From Erodium maritimum (lineage: Eukaryota; Streptophyta; Magnoliopsida; Geraniales; Geraniaceae), in contig OY997592.1 in assembly GCA_963921825.1 (NCBI GenBank), positions 20,525,432 to 20,589,431 on the forward strand: DNA of 64,000 nt, written 5' to 3'. Positions 11,461 through 23,020 of the stretch are shown here, in pieces. The notes beneath the pieces were generated by a model. That model ran no database searches. It worked only from the letters and a program-made list of their open reading frames with translations, and was not told the DNA's origin. Both the position numbers and the translations under genes were made by a program. Position 1 is the stretch's first letter; each line of letters starts with the position of its first letter.

Positions 11461-13136
11461 TGTTGGGTCTCGATGGAGGGTATGAACACATACTTGCAGC
11501 GGAAATAACTCGAGACCATGTCATAGAACACTACCAAATATTAGATACACAAGAGAATAAACAATATGGATGTTTCCTTACCAACTAGTTCAAGAAAAGG
11601 AAGAGAACACCAAAGAAACGATGATCGGCTTGAGTCTCCAAGACGCCTACGTATCCAAATGGAATCAAAGCCACGTAGTTCTTCTTTAGATGACTCAAGA
11701 ACACAACAAGAGGGGGGAAAAGTGCCAAACTCGAAATTGTAGTGTGAGAGGGAGAGAAGTTGTGTTTCTATTCTTGTCTTGTGATTTGTTGTAGGAAAAA
11801 GATGACTTAAACCATCAACAACCATCAAGGACAAGTAAGGTGTGAAGCATGGTGTGAAGTAAGACAAGCATGGTGCTAAGTATGGCAAGACAAGATGGGT
11901 TAGGTGGTGAATCACCAACACCTTAATCCTTGTCTTGCTTACTTAGTACTAATTAATCAAGACTTGATTAATTAGTTCCATGGGCCTTGGTTGCATGGGC
12001 CTTTCATGGGCCTCTTGGAACATGGCCCATGGCCATTCCCAACGAGGTCCCGTGACGTGCTCATCGCCTCCAAGCCTTCCATACCGGAAATGTCCAACAT
12101 TATCCGACGCGATCAATCCCAAGACTCCAAGCCTTGTCTTGATCCGTAATGTCCTATTCACTTACGGGCACATGACCCAAAACCCAGTTTTGGTCATGTC
12201 CCGAGACAACTCTCTTTTGGCCATTCTCCATAAATGTGTCAATGAGTTTCATCCTTCGGTGTGACCCTTAGGTCTATGCATGTCGATAGATCAACGTAAA
12301 ATCCCATTTTACTTGATCCTATATAAGTGGCAACTAACGAGACTTTAGTATTGCCTGACACTACATAGCGAATCGAACCAATCGATTCTAACCTTTCCGT
12401 CCTCCCTGTCATTATCCTTTTATCTCCGATATCCTGATTGAGATAAGGCATAGAGCCGTCATCCTTATTATTCTCAATCACTGTTCCTTGATATGTGAGA
12501 TGACTGAATATATGATACCTAGTATCATGTGCATGGCCATGCTATTCTTTCAGTCACTCTCGATCAAGCGGCCGAGAACCGATATCTTTCCCATACCTCA
12601 GTATGAGGGATAAATCCCTTAGCCGTCTTTCGTGTCACTCATGCAACCCGTCCCCAAGCCAATCCTGGCCGTTATGGAAGCCCTGTTACGGACAACGTTA
12701 GGCTCAGGTCAAACTTAGTTGTTGACTGCATAGTGATCACAAAGACTCCTTGGTCTAAGGATACATGACAAGCTACGACACTGAATATGTTAATGACTCA
12801 ATCTATGGCACATATTCAGGGCGGGTCGTCCAATATCATGTCCCACATGATATCTATGATCAGACTCCGGAATCCCATTCCAATGACTAACAGAACGTAA
12901 GCCATGAAGAGCCATCTTTCATACTAGTCGCTTCTAGTGAAGCTTTATTGACTAGGGACCCATCGAGTGTGATCCATCTCGATCTATGGTTCTATTCGCA
13001 TGGTGGGCATAGATCAGAAATCACATCGATATATTACTCCAACACATAAGTAATAGAAAGCCGCTTTAATCTTATTGCTAATGATGATATATACATTTGG
13101 ACATTTATGATTGAACTATGGGCACTAAGACTAACA
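11461..13136 (-). repeat. 5' LTR of copia element 1
   Basis: 1676 bases, reading the same as the LTR at 4197-5872 wherever compared. Followed by the target duplication CGCGC at 13137-13141 and then by the rest of gypsy LTR copy A. Confidence 0.95.
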
Positions 13137-14049
13137 CGCGCAGCCCACGGATCCGTGACCAGATCCGTGGCAGACCAGTTTTGGTTCTTTTAAACCCTTT
13201 TTGACTTTTCTCGTTACTTCAAGAAGGTGTTTTGGAAACTTTGGAGGGGGATCTTTTGAACTTAGATGATTGCTCTTTGGCTAGCCGTTAACTGGAGTTT
13301 ATTTGTGTTCCAAGACCTTGGGACCGAGCTAGAGGGACTAAGAGTACTCCGGGACCCGTGTGAAGAACGGAGGGGAAGCTAGCCAAACTTTACAGCAAAG
13401 AATTTATTAGAGGAAGACCGCAAGGTAGGGGAAATACTAAAATCCTCGTGTAATTCAATACTTAGTATGCCTATTAGGTTAATAAAATCGGAAAGGTCCT
13501 AGAATTGCATATATGATGCGAATAACTATAATAATTGTCTTTCAATTACTAATAACCGGACGTGTCTAGTATGCATGCATAGGATGTGAACAACTAGTTT
13601 AACCCGCTTTCAATACTTGGGAAATTGCTTTACTAGTAGAGAGGCCGTGATGAGCCCTCGGATTAGTTGTGTGTGCCTCACATGTATTGTTTGCTTAGTT
13701 TAAGATAAATTAAGGGTCTAACGAAACTAGATAAATTGCATGCTTGATTGATAGAATGAATGCTTGAATGATTGAATGATTGAGTGCATGCTTGATTGAT
13801 AGAATGAATGCTTGAATGATTGAATGAGTGATTGGATGCTCGAGTGATTGAATGATTGAATGGATGATCGAGTATGACTGATTGTGCCAAAGGATACGAT
13901 CAGGTGATCGATGGACCAATGGAACGTGGTTGGTAAGTATGATGGTAAGTGTGATTGTGGGTATGAATCCCCTGTGGTGTGTATTGGTGAATCCTTGAAC
14001 TTCTAAGTTTGATTGTGCAATGCGTTGACCTGTTGGTCTCTTGTGTTTG

Positions 14050-14475
14050 GTTAACTGATCCTGCGGGATACTGGTTGTGGACCCTACGGGGCATTGGTTG
14101 ATTGATCCTGCGGGATATTGGTTGTAGACCCTGTGAGGCATTGGTTGATTGATACTGCGGGATATTGGTTGTGGACCCTGCGGGGCATTGGTTGATTGAT
14201 CCTGCGGGATATTGGTTGGGGACCATGCGGGGCATTGGTTGATTGATCCTGCGGGATATTGGTTGAGGACCCTGCGGGGCATTGATTGGTTAATCCTTCG
14301 GGATATTGGTTGAGGACCATGCGGGGCATTGATTGGTTAATCTTGCAAGATATTGATTGGAGGACCCTGCGGGGCATTGATTGGTTAATCCTACGGGATA
14401 TTGATTGGAGGACCCTGCGGGGCATTGATTGGTTGATCCTGCGGGACATTGGTTGGTTCACCCTGCGGGGAACGG
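14050..14475 (+). repeat. Minisatellite in LTR copy A
   Basis: About nine units of 46-47 bases alternating GATCCTGCGGGATATTGG and GACCCTGCGGGGCATTGG. Each unit is itself two diverged half-units of about 23 bases. It lies at the place where the other LTR copies carry their own arrays. Confidence 0.9.
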
Positions 14476-14919
14476 TTACTTATTGATTCACCCGAGTGTA
14501 TGCGTCCTGCGGGAGCATTACCTTGGTTCCCTATGACATATGGTCCTTTGAGAGCATTTCCGAGAATCCCGACGATAAGCGTCCCTCAGGGATTGTTACC
14601 GGTAGCCCGATGTATGTGCCTCCTCCGGACCGAGGGAAAATCCGATATGACACAAGAACTTACTCGTGGATCAGAGTACTGAGACTTTGAGCTGTTGGCG
14701 TAACTTTCACTTGATCTCATTTTCGTAGTTATTGAATCTTTAAATGCTTTCCATCTATTCTCTCACAAATTACTCTTATCTTTAAGAATGTGATATTGGG
14801 CTCATCTTAAACTGTGTTACCGCACCTCTTAGATTACAATCTCATTTGCAAAGTGTGTCGCAGTGTTAAAGTGGTTTCATTATTAAATTAAAGATTAAAC
14901 TGTTTATGATTTTCCCTAC

Positions 14920-14933
14920 TAAGTGTAAGCGCA
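14920..14933 (+). promoter_or_regulatory. Conserved LTR palindrome, copy A (degenerate)
   Basis: TAAGTGTAAGCGCA, framed by CCTAC and CCCC as in copies C and D, at the same distance of about 300 bases from the LTR end. The arms no longer pair perfectly. Confidence 0.4.
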
Positions 14934-15225
14934 CCCCTATTTGTTTATTTATTGTTTATACATGCTTACTTGATGTCTAGCGGAGTCGAGGCTTGGGAGC
15001 TTCTGGATGTTTTGAGGGTTGTACTAGAGACGTGTTGGTCTATGGTGTTGAACCTCATTTATTTTATACTCCATGTTGAACTTTGACTCATTATCTGAGA
15101 TTTGGATCTTTTTATTTGAGAAATTGTTTGGAACTTATGTGAGCTTTGAAAGAATTTTACGAATGTTTATTATTTTCCGTTGTCAACTCAAGTCACGTCT
15201 CGAGACCGGCCAAAACCGGAATTGG

Positions 15226-16497
15226 AATATCCGTCTATTTTGATATATATGTACCTTCAATGTTAAGTACGTATGGAGTTTTATCGACAATATAGATTAA
15301 AATATGCACAAATAACACCTGATAAAACCCTAATATGTTTGACATGAACTAAAATCAAAATTCAACCCGTTACATGCATGTTGAGCCGAAACATTGAACA
15401 AAATTTTATTACCTGATGTAGCGAAAGGTTTGACTTGATAACACATTTGTATGTGGCCTTTGCGGCCAGAAGCGAAACAAGTTAAAGCAAGCCAGCGCAC
15501 ACAAGTGTGATGGAATAGGATTTGGTTTCGGAGGTCACCATTTCTTCTGGTCATGTTCGCTTGTGACCTTTATTTTTTATTCATTTCATTTCCCAAGCAC
15601 CTACTTACTATTAATTAGGTACACACAACACAAAGTTCTAACCATCTCGTGAGTCTTAGATCTTTATTTATTATCAACAAAGCAATTTGAGATTAAACCC
15701 CTTTTGACGGGAAATGGGAGTTACATGGATGGAATGAGAATGCAGCAAACAAAGTAAAAGAACAAGCTAACACATTTGCAGAGGCACACAATATCTATCA
15801 ACTCATGTTTACTTGATGCATAAATGATTCTTGGCAGAAGAGGCTTGAATTGGCAAATTTATTGCCATGATTCACTGTATTGGACAGTCATGGATTGCCT
15901 TACAGGCAAGGAGAAGATGCTTGCAATACAAGCAAACCAGGCCATTTTAGAAGTGTATACAACTTGAGGCATATGGTGATTGGGAAGTTAAGGTCCTTGA
16001 AGATAATGGATGTCTGAACTGTCCAGCTTGAAGATTATGCAAGGGCTTGTTGTTACTTGCAATATAAGGAAACCAATGCTTGCAGATAGAGCATTTCTGG
16101 GATGATCCATCTTGATCTGAGAAATATGAGCCTGCAAAAAGGATGATTCTGCTTCTGAAGCAGATGATTTTTCCCAAAAAGTTCTTGTATCTCTAAGTGA
16201 ATTGGTTCAAGTCTGAGAATTTATCAATGTCATGAAGGAGGAGGTTGCTCAAATTCCAAAAGGACAAACAACAAAAGGGAGCCAAAAAAAAGGTCACCTA
16301 AAGAGAAACTACCCATACTAAGAATAAACAGAGAGGAGAGGGAGAGAAAGGGAGAGCATCATCGTCCAAAGGTATTTCTTTCTTATCATCGTCCAAAGGA
16401 AATATGATATTTTTCCTTTATTTTGAACAGAGTTGGGGTAAATATTGGTACAAATGAAGATTTACTTACGGTTCGTGATGACTTGATAAAAATTATT
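15226..16497. other. Unassigned spacer
   Basis: No recognisable gene or repeat. A minus-strand frame of 74 codons at 15330-15554 contains an exon-like stretch (RWLALTCFASGRKGH) ending at a donor-like ATCAG/GTAATA near 15410, but I recognise no family and found no partner exons. A second frame at 15947-16177 has no recognised motif. Oligo-purine stretches occur near 16330-16360. Confidence 0.4.
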
Positions 16498-16775
16498 AGG
16501 GTTAATTATCAAAAAATGCACTGAAGTTTTGACCACAAACGAAAACATGCATAAAATTTTGTCCATGTTTTGTGGAACACTGAAGTTTTGTCCACTGACT
16601 TTTTCAAAACCGTGACAAGGATATTCAGACTAAATGGTCTTGATGGTTTTATGCGGATTCAACAAATTTCTGGGCAATACATAATGCATTCTAAAGTTGT
16701 ATGGGCAATCCGTAATGCATTTTATAATTGTCTGGGCAATACTTTGGGGTAGTTTTCGACAACACGGGACAAAGG
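16498..16775 (+). mobile_element. MITE copy, one end only
   Basis: Starts GGTTAATTATCAAAAAATGCACTGAAG and matches the terminal and middle parts of the fuller copy at 22636-23020, including TGGGCAATACATAATGCATTC. Only one terminal repeat is present. The right part passes directly into a LINE-like tail. Confidence 0.65.
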
Positions 16776-16779
16776 TACA

Positions 16780-17075
16780 TTACTTAAAATTGCGGAGAAT
16801 GCATAAAAATGCATCCGGTATGACAAAGTCGGACCACATTAGAACAGACATAGAACGAGCTTTCTTGGATAACCAGTTAGCGGTTCCGTTCGTTGTCCTA
16901 GTCACATACTCGGGTTTATCTATTTTTTGCAATTTAGAATTGTGTTTTGTGCCAGTCTTTTAGTCCCTTTGAAGTGCGGTTTTGTCATGCTCATAAGACT
17001 TGTATATGTTCTTCGGATTTTCCTCCTTGGGAGATTTTGTTTACTAATGAAATCTTCATTTGCCGAAAAAAATAA
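16780..17075 (+). mobile_element. 5'-truncated LINE tail
   Basis: About 300 bases ending in ACTAATGAAATCTTCATTTG followed by an A-rich tail, typical of plant L1 3' ends. The last stretch resembles an untranslated LINE end (TCCTCCTTGGGAGATTTTG). No coding part remains and no target duplication could be set. Confidence 0.45.
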
Positions 17076-17098
17076 ATGTCAAAGTGTTGTGTGTTAGT

Positions 17099-17700
17099 CA
17101 GAGGCGGATCAAGAAATTTATTTTAGGGTATGCCACCGATAATGATAAAATGTAAAAAAAAAAATACAGCGTGCTCTGGACAATTTTCAGCTAGAAAATA
17201 CAGTATATGAACTCATACACATCGTGCAAGTCGAACGATCAACCATACGTTGTTTGGTCTACCATGGACAGAGTGCATTGGGCAAAACATATAATCACTC
17301 ATATGGCATATATGAGAACGTAAATGATATAATATGAGACATGATTTCTTTAAAAATAAGTCAAAACTATTTTATTGTCAATGACTATAAATATTTATAA
17401 ATGTATACCACTGAACTGTTATATCTTACACCTAATTTTTTTTCAAATACAACCTATAAAAAACTATGAATAATGTTGTTGGAAAGTGTAATAGACATTT
17501 GGAGCGTAAAAAGAGCATTTTCATGTAAAATGAGGTTAAACCTGCATCACATCTTTAAATGACGATAACTTCTTCATACGAACTCCGATTGAGGTCCGTA
17601 AAACATCAAATCGTAGATATTTGAAAGCTCTACAATTATATATAATTTTCTCAGGCAAGGTATGCAGTGGCATACCCTTATATTCCCTAAATCCGCCTCT
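17099..17700. mobile_element. 600-base MITE with AGAGGCGGAT ends
   Basis: Inverted ends: the left starts CAGAGGCGGAT and runs to GGGTATGCCAC, and the right ends GTGGCATACCC...ATCCGCCTCT. The arms are about 36 bases and imperfect. The interior is AT-rich with no coding potential. The superfamily cannot be fixed because the target duplication is unclear. Confidence 0.7.
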
Positions 17701-18073
17701 AGTTTTTGTGCTATATTTTGTATTGTTTCGATATAACCTCCTAAATGTGCATTTTCTAATATTTAGTAGTTCTTTTTGCAACAGTACAAATTGATGAAAC
17801 TATCATTTTTGGGGATAGGTGAAGGACAAAATTAAAATTAAATGACATAGTTCAGAAATAATCTTTGAACATAACATAGTTTAAGGAATAAATTATAATA
17901 AAGAGTGTAGTATTCTGAAACATTATGTAGTTAGCTTATGAAATAATGTCGACAACTCATGTTGAATCACTAAAATGGAAATAAGTACTCATTCTGAAAC
18001 AGAATACAACTATTATGGGATTGAAGGAGTGTTTCCATTTCAATTACACCTACATGGATGTACAAATTTTCAA

Positions 18074-18377
18074 GGGTTAATTACTTTTAGTACCCCTTAT
18101 GTATTGGTAGCACACTTTTAGTACTCCTTATATATTGTTAACGCACTGAAAAAACCTTTGGTCAAGTTTACGCCATTTTGATGATATGTGACCTATTCAT
18201 AAGGCATGTAATTGTTCTGTTACCAATACATAATGAGTATTAAATGATCTGTGACCAATTCATAAGGAGTACTAGGGAGTGTTACCAAAACGTAAGCACT
18301 TTTATTGAACTTTATAAAACTTTGGGGTATTAAAGGTGTGTTACCGTTTCAAAAGGGGTACAAAAGGTAATCAACCC
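18074..18377. mobile_element. MULE-type MITE, 304 bases
   Basis: Ends GGGTTAATTACTTTTAGTAC and, inverted, GGGTTGATTACCTTTTGTAC, with about 50-base arms. A perfect 9-base target duplication AATTTTCAA lies at 18065-18073 and 18378-18386, the length made by Mutator-like transposases. No open frame inside. It sits about 300 bases beyond the stop codon of the remorin gene. Confidence 0.85.
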
Positions 18378-18676
18378 AATTTTCAAAGAAATATGTCTAC
18401 ATAAACTTATGTTTATAGTTAGATTGATATTCTGCTTGCAATTAACAAATTCCCATAAAGCTTACCTCCTTCCCTCTTGTACTATTTTCAATATAGAGAT
18501 CATGAACAAAGCAAACATGAAAGTCTTTGTAGAAAGGAACATTATATTAGATACACAGTTATTTAGATGTTACATACATATGCATGGTCAATTCATGTAT
18601 TGAGTTGGAGAAGAGGTATAGTATAATGTACAATTTGCACAATCCAAGTTTTGAAGCTCTGAGTCTGAGTCCATGA

Positions 18677-19901
18677 TTAGAAGCAGAAACAATATGGTTG
18701 AGCAGGAACCTTGCCCGTGCCTCGCATCTTCTTCGCCTTTTCTTTCGCCTCAGCCTCTTTACTTCTTGTCCTCTCCTCCACCTGCACGATTGCTCCTCCC
18801 GCTACATTCTCTATATTCGCTATCTTATTCTGATAGTGTTGCATGTTTCTTACTTTCCTCTGCTCAAATTCAGCCTGCACATCATCAAGATTGTCATTCT
18901 TTAATGTTTTTTTGGTCGATCGAGGGCATAAATCGAGAGAGCAAGACCTTTCTCCTTTCCATTTGGCGTTTCGCTCTCATCTTCTTGTCGCTTTCCCAAG
19001 AAAGAATGGTAGATTTCATCTTCTCGTTCCTGTTTAATTAATCTTGGTTAAACCATAGCTGAAATCAAGATTGAACCAGATCATCTTGATCACATTTTAC
19101 CATTTTCTTATATTTTCAATCTCAGCTTTCTCCCAAACATCTGCTTGGCTTTCCATGCCTCGACGCTTTGTTGGATTAACTGCAGGGGACATTAAGGATG
19201 GCTGACTCGGTTTGCTAGTCCTAAAAGCCCCCTCCAGCGTCTTTCGTTCATATCCCTTGTTGATAGAAGCGTCCCCTGCGCCTGTAGTACATGTATGCAT
19301 AACCGTTTAGTTTTGACACAGAACAAACCTATTATAGGAGACACAAAGACTTACTTGTATACAACAACTTTGAATCTTTCTTAGAGAACTTCCTGTTAAC
19401 TCTAGCTGCAATACTGGTATCTTCCCTCATCTTTCTCTCGTATTGCGCTTGTGTTTCTTCCAGCGAGCGAATGGAAAATGCTGCAGCTGCAGCTGCGGTC
19501 GCAAACTCGATGTCTCTAGAATCATAGTCTTCACCCATTTTGCTAGAGAAGAGACTCGAAAACCAGTTCCACGCCTTGTTATCTGTCAAAGCTAACCATT
19601 AATTCCATGTAACATCACCTATTCCTATTTCATGCCTAAAATATTGAACAAGAAGTAGTTAAAATATAACAAAAGCCTCAAGAGATTGATGGAATCATTT
19701 TCTCCTAAAATGTTCAAGGAAATGAGAATGAATACCTTGTTCCATGGACCGATGTCCTCCTGGATTATCTGAGAACCTCACCCTAAACAAACAACGCGAT
19801 TAGTACTAATGTTTCAATCAAGAGTTATGATTCACAACATGAAGACAACATAAACAAATAGTTTCTTGGACGTACCTTCTTTGCTCGACGGAAGCTTCCA
19901 T
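18677..19901 (-). CDS. Remorin family protein, six exons
   Basis: Exons on the minus strand: 19876-19901, 19736-19782, 19355-19582, 19101-19281, 18948-19029 and 18677-18874. They join in frame with GT-AG introns to 762 bases, 253 residues and a stop. The N-terminal half is low in structure, with an alanine-rich patch near 50-58 and SIRSLEE. The C-terminal half (about 145-253) is the remorin C domain, starting near ADVWEKAEIENIRKW, then a long charged coiled coil, ending CFCF. Remorins sit on the inner plasma membrane in nanodomains, and the terminal cysteines are usual S-acylation sites. The start ATG at 19901 was chosen because only it keeps the frame through exon 2. It looks intact. The exact remorin group was not assigned. 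Confidence 0.88.
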
Positions 19902-20090
19902 ATGTTCAGATCATGTGAGAAAATGGAAATGGAAGAAAAGCGCATGTGGGTTTGTGTTAAAAAGGAGATGAAACTAACCCTCAAGGACAAGTGATCTTTT
20001 CCAGGTGCTATGCAAAGTGAAATATGCTTATTACAGCAACATGTCAAGGAAGAAAAGGATCTCCCTAACTTAAATCCATGCCTCATCAGG

Positions 20091-20100
20091 TCTTTATAAA
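20091..20100 (-). promoter_or_regulatory. Possible TATA box of the remorin gene
   Basis: TTTATAAAGA on the minus strand, about 190 bases before the start codon. This would leave a 5' leader of roughly 160 bases. Position and wording fit, but nothing else supports it. Confidence 0.3.
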
Positions 20101-20101
20101 G

Positions 20102-20904
20102 TTGCAGCTATAATATTACTAATCTTTTTTTCTTCTAAAAAAGTTGCCTTTGCCTTTGCCGCAAAGTCACCTTTTTTCCTCTACTGTTTTTGGGTTTGGA
20201 CCTGTGGAGCATAACAGGCTGGGGATTCTGAATTGGTATACGTGTAACGCAAGCCAAAAACTTCACTTACATGATCACATCTTTATTCTTATTCGGTAGG
20301 GAGGGCTGCTTGTTCCATTTTGCAACTTGATTACTAGCTCATTGAAATTCTGGCGATACACATTGCAACAAGTATCAGCCTAAGTGCATTTTTATTGTTA
20401 TCCTCAAAGTAAGGTGTATCAAGATTATATGGTCTCCACCTTACTTATGTAAAAGCAAGGGTGTACAAAACATTTTTTATTCTTAAATAACTTTTTAAGG
20501 TTGATTTATAAAAAAAATATTTGGTCTCAACCTGTACTTATGTAGAAGTGAGGGAGCACCCAAACATTTTGACTCTCACCTTAAGAGAGGCCCCAAAAGA
20601 GCAGAAGAGAGAGGCCTAAATGGCAAGATCAAAGAAATCCAATAAAAATTGAGGATAAATAAGGATTGAGGTACCGTTGTTGGGACTTAAACCCGAGTCT
20701 CAAGAACCTAAGTTCAAGTATAAAGCCAATATCTTCCGATATAGGCTATAGCCACCAATAACAAGCTACATGAACTCATACAAAATTTTGTAATTGTTTA
20801 AAGTGTTTTCAGTTGCTATAAAGCACAAATAAGTTAGTCCATACAACTTACCGAGTTGCTCTGGACGAATACTAGCTAGTGGATTACCATTACCTGTTTG
20901 GAGA
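20102..20904. other. Upstream spacer of the remorin gene
   Basis: AT-rich sequence with no open frame of note. It contains two similar words about 100 bases apart (GGTCTCCACCTTACTTATGT near 20430 and GGTCTCAACCTGTACTTATG near 20523), suggesting an old small duplication. No known element recognised. Confidence 0.4.
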
Positions 20905-22495
20905 TCGGTATGAAGAGGTTGGGTTAGGCTTTAGCCAATGTTAAGATTTGCTCAGTGAGAGCTCTCCCTTTCACCTACCTAGGCTTTGCTCTAGGGACAA
21001 ATGCTATATTAGCAGCAACTTGGGCACGGGTGGTTTCGAAATTCATGCAGGCTACATCGCTCTAGCATGCCAAACATTTGTCATTTGGTGGGAGACATAC
21101 TCTGATCCGCTCCAACCTTAGTTTGATTCCAGTCTTCCATATGACTCTTTACAAGGCCTCTGTCAAGGTTATCAAAGATTTGGAAGCGATAGAGAGACCT
21201 TTCCTCTGGGGTGCAAAACCAAACTCAAGGCCTTTTTATAAAGTTAATTGGAACCGGGTCCAAAAACCCAAAGCTCATGGGGGTCTATCAATCCGAAACC
21301 TCTACGATTTCAATCGCGCTCTGCTTTTTCAAATGGCTTTGGAGATTTGCTGCTGAAGAAAACCCCTTGTGGAAGTGTGTCCTATGCGCTATTTACAGTT
21401 GGCAGGTTGTTCTTGGGATTTGTCGGCTATGTCCTCCTCCCACTGCTCCTCCAACATTCTCAGCCTGTTTCAAGACGCCAGAAGTGCTAGCCTCTTCGGG
21501 CCGGATGGTATAAGATGGGAATTGGGTTTGGGCTCGCGCATAGCCTTTTGGACTAACTGTTGGGTCGGCTCCGAACCCTTAGCTGCGTTATATCCTCGTC
21601 TCTTTCTAATCGAGTCTGACAAAGAGGCGAGGGTTTGTGACTATTGGAACGGCGATAGGTGGCTTCCAGTTTTCAGAAGCAACTTGATGGTATATGAAGC
21701 TGACTCTCGGGACCTTCTTCTCCAACATCTTTGCCTCTTTCTCCCCTCGTCTGCCCCGGACCAGACCAGGTGGGTGCGCAACTCAAAGGATTTTTCGGTT
21801 AAAGAATTTTATAATGAAATCAGGAAGAATCTTGTGGGCTCAAAATTACAGTGGTGTTCAATCTTGTGGAGAACCAAGTTCCCTCCTAAGATCACCCTGT
21901 TTGGCTGGCTGGTAGCCTTGGATGCAATACCGTCAAAGTCTTTTTTGGAAGATCGCGGCATACCTATCCCTCTCGCCTCCGCCTTCTGTAAATTCTACCC
22001 CCGCAGATTTAAAGACTGCGCCCATATCCTACTCCAATGCTCTAGATCGGTACTCATTTGGAACTTGATTCTTAACTGGTGGGGGTGTTATTGGTTGCCT
22101 TTCCTAACTCCCCTTTAAGTCTAATTTATCAATGACGTGGTCTCACTCCCAAAGGTTCGGCCGGTCTTTTTTGGATGAAAATCCTCTTTATTAGTTTGTG
22201 GTTCATCTGGCTCTCTCGTAACTCGACAATATTCTCGGACACATTGGAACCCCCCGATCTGGTGTTCCTCAGAATTCAATCCTTCTGTTTCTCCATGTTG
22301 AGCCTCAAGTCTTCTGAAGTCCAAGCTGTAGACCTTGAACTATAGAAACGTTCTCCCTTATCTCTTTTTTCCTCTGTATTGGCCCGAGGATGATCACTTA
22401 CTCCTCGGTCCTTATCCTTTATGCCGTTTAGGCACATGTAACTATTCTATTTATGCTTTCAAATAAAAATCGTTTTTTTTGCTGATCAAAAAAAA
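20905..22495 (+). pseudogene. 5'-truncated LINE with RT thumb and zinc-binding end
   Basis: The translated pieces match the last third of plant L1 ORF2: the FTYLGFALGTN region near 20980, the LSFGGRHTLIRSNLS thumb block near 21078, then the zf-RVT region at 21369-22118 (for example WRTKFPPKITLFGWL and CAHILLQC). The parts lie in more than one frame and contain stops, so it is dead. It ends near 22495 with a short A tail after AAATCG(T)8GCTGATC. The catalytic reverse transcriptase core and ORF1 are absent, as usual for 5'-truncated LINE copies. Confidence 0.85.
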
Positions 22496-22635
22496 GATTT
22501 GATACATCATACATTACCGAGTAAGAAACAAATAAAAACAAAAAGACATGGAACTCAATGGTCAATGTTGTTAGATTATGTTAAGTTAGATACATACCCA
22601 AATTTTGCAAAATCATTCTACATTTTTACGAGTTC

Positions 22636-23020
22636 ATAGTAAAAAAATGCACTGAAATTTTGTTCACAAACGAAAGTATACATAAATTCTTATCCATACT
22701 TTGTGGATGCACGGAAGTTTTATCTACCAACTTTTTTAGAAAAACGTAAAGGGATGTTAAGAATAAATGGTATGAGCAGTTTTTCGCGGATTCAATAGAT
22801 TTGTGGGCAATACATAATGCATTCTAAAGTTGTGTGGGCAATTCATTGTGCATTCTACTGTTGTGTGGGCAATTCTTTAGGGTAGTTTTATATAATGAAC
22901 CTGTTACGTTTTTCTAAAAAAATCGGTGGACCAAACTTCAGTACACCCAAAAAGCATGAACAAAAATTTATGCATGTTTTCGTTTGTGGACAAAACTTCA
23001 GTGTATTTTTTTTCAATTAA
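22636..23020. mobile_element. MITE with ~115-base inverted ends
   Basis: Left arm AAAAAAATGCACTGAAATTTTG up to GAAAAACGTAA and right arm TTACGTTTTTC up to AAAACTTCAGTGTATTTTTT pair over about 115 bases. The centre repeats GTGTGGGCAATTC. The flanks CATTTTTAC and CATTTTTTG may be a worn 9-base duplication, pointing to a Mutator-like origin. Related to 16498-16775. Confidence 0.75.

Larger units (their letters stand above)
4197..13136 (-). mobile_element. Ty1/copia element 1, looks whole and very young
   Basis: An 8940-base element on the minus strand: 5' LTR at 11461-13136, primer site, gag-pol reading frame at 5887-9912, polypurine tract, and 3' LTR at 4197-5872. The target duplication CGCGC lies at 4192-4196 and 13137-13141. 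Both LTRs are 1676 bases and I found no difference in any stretch I compared, so the insertion is recent. About 1.5 kb (9913-11446) lies untranslated between gag and the primer site. The long LTR and overall size fit the Angela/TAR/Tork group; the exact lineage is not resolved. No breaks seen. Confidence 0.95.
1..15225 (+). mobile_element. Ty3/gypsy LTR copy A, interrupted twice
   Basis: A roughly 3 kb LTR of the family whose full copies start TGTAAGAACCGCC and end GGGCGTGACA. The window opens about 33 bases inside its head (CGGTGG at 1-6). It continues after solo LTR B at 3221, runs to 4196, resumes after the copia element at 13142 and fades at about 15225. Recognition is by alignment by eye with copies B, C and D, for example the block with AAGTCAACCGATGACT near 3260 and the end block CACGTCTCGAGACCGG near 15195. 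No internal region is attached. The direction is inferred from a related element at 33574-37887, where the TGTAA end follows a polypurine tract. Fossil, broken. It is older than both of its inserts. Confidence 0.8.

Noticed and set aside
11541-12481. Set of small frames repeated at 4277-5217 and in part at 30043-30919
   Set aside because: They recur only because they lie in copia LTRs; no domain is recognisable and the repeats are explained by the LTRs.
19979-20086. Upstream ATG and a 36-codon first exon for the remorin gene (MRHGFKLG...)
   Set aside because: Joining it through the small exon at 19876-19894 puts the next exon out of frame with an immediate stop; the ATG at 19901 gives a clean frame.
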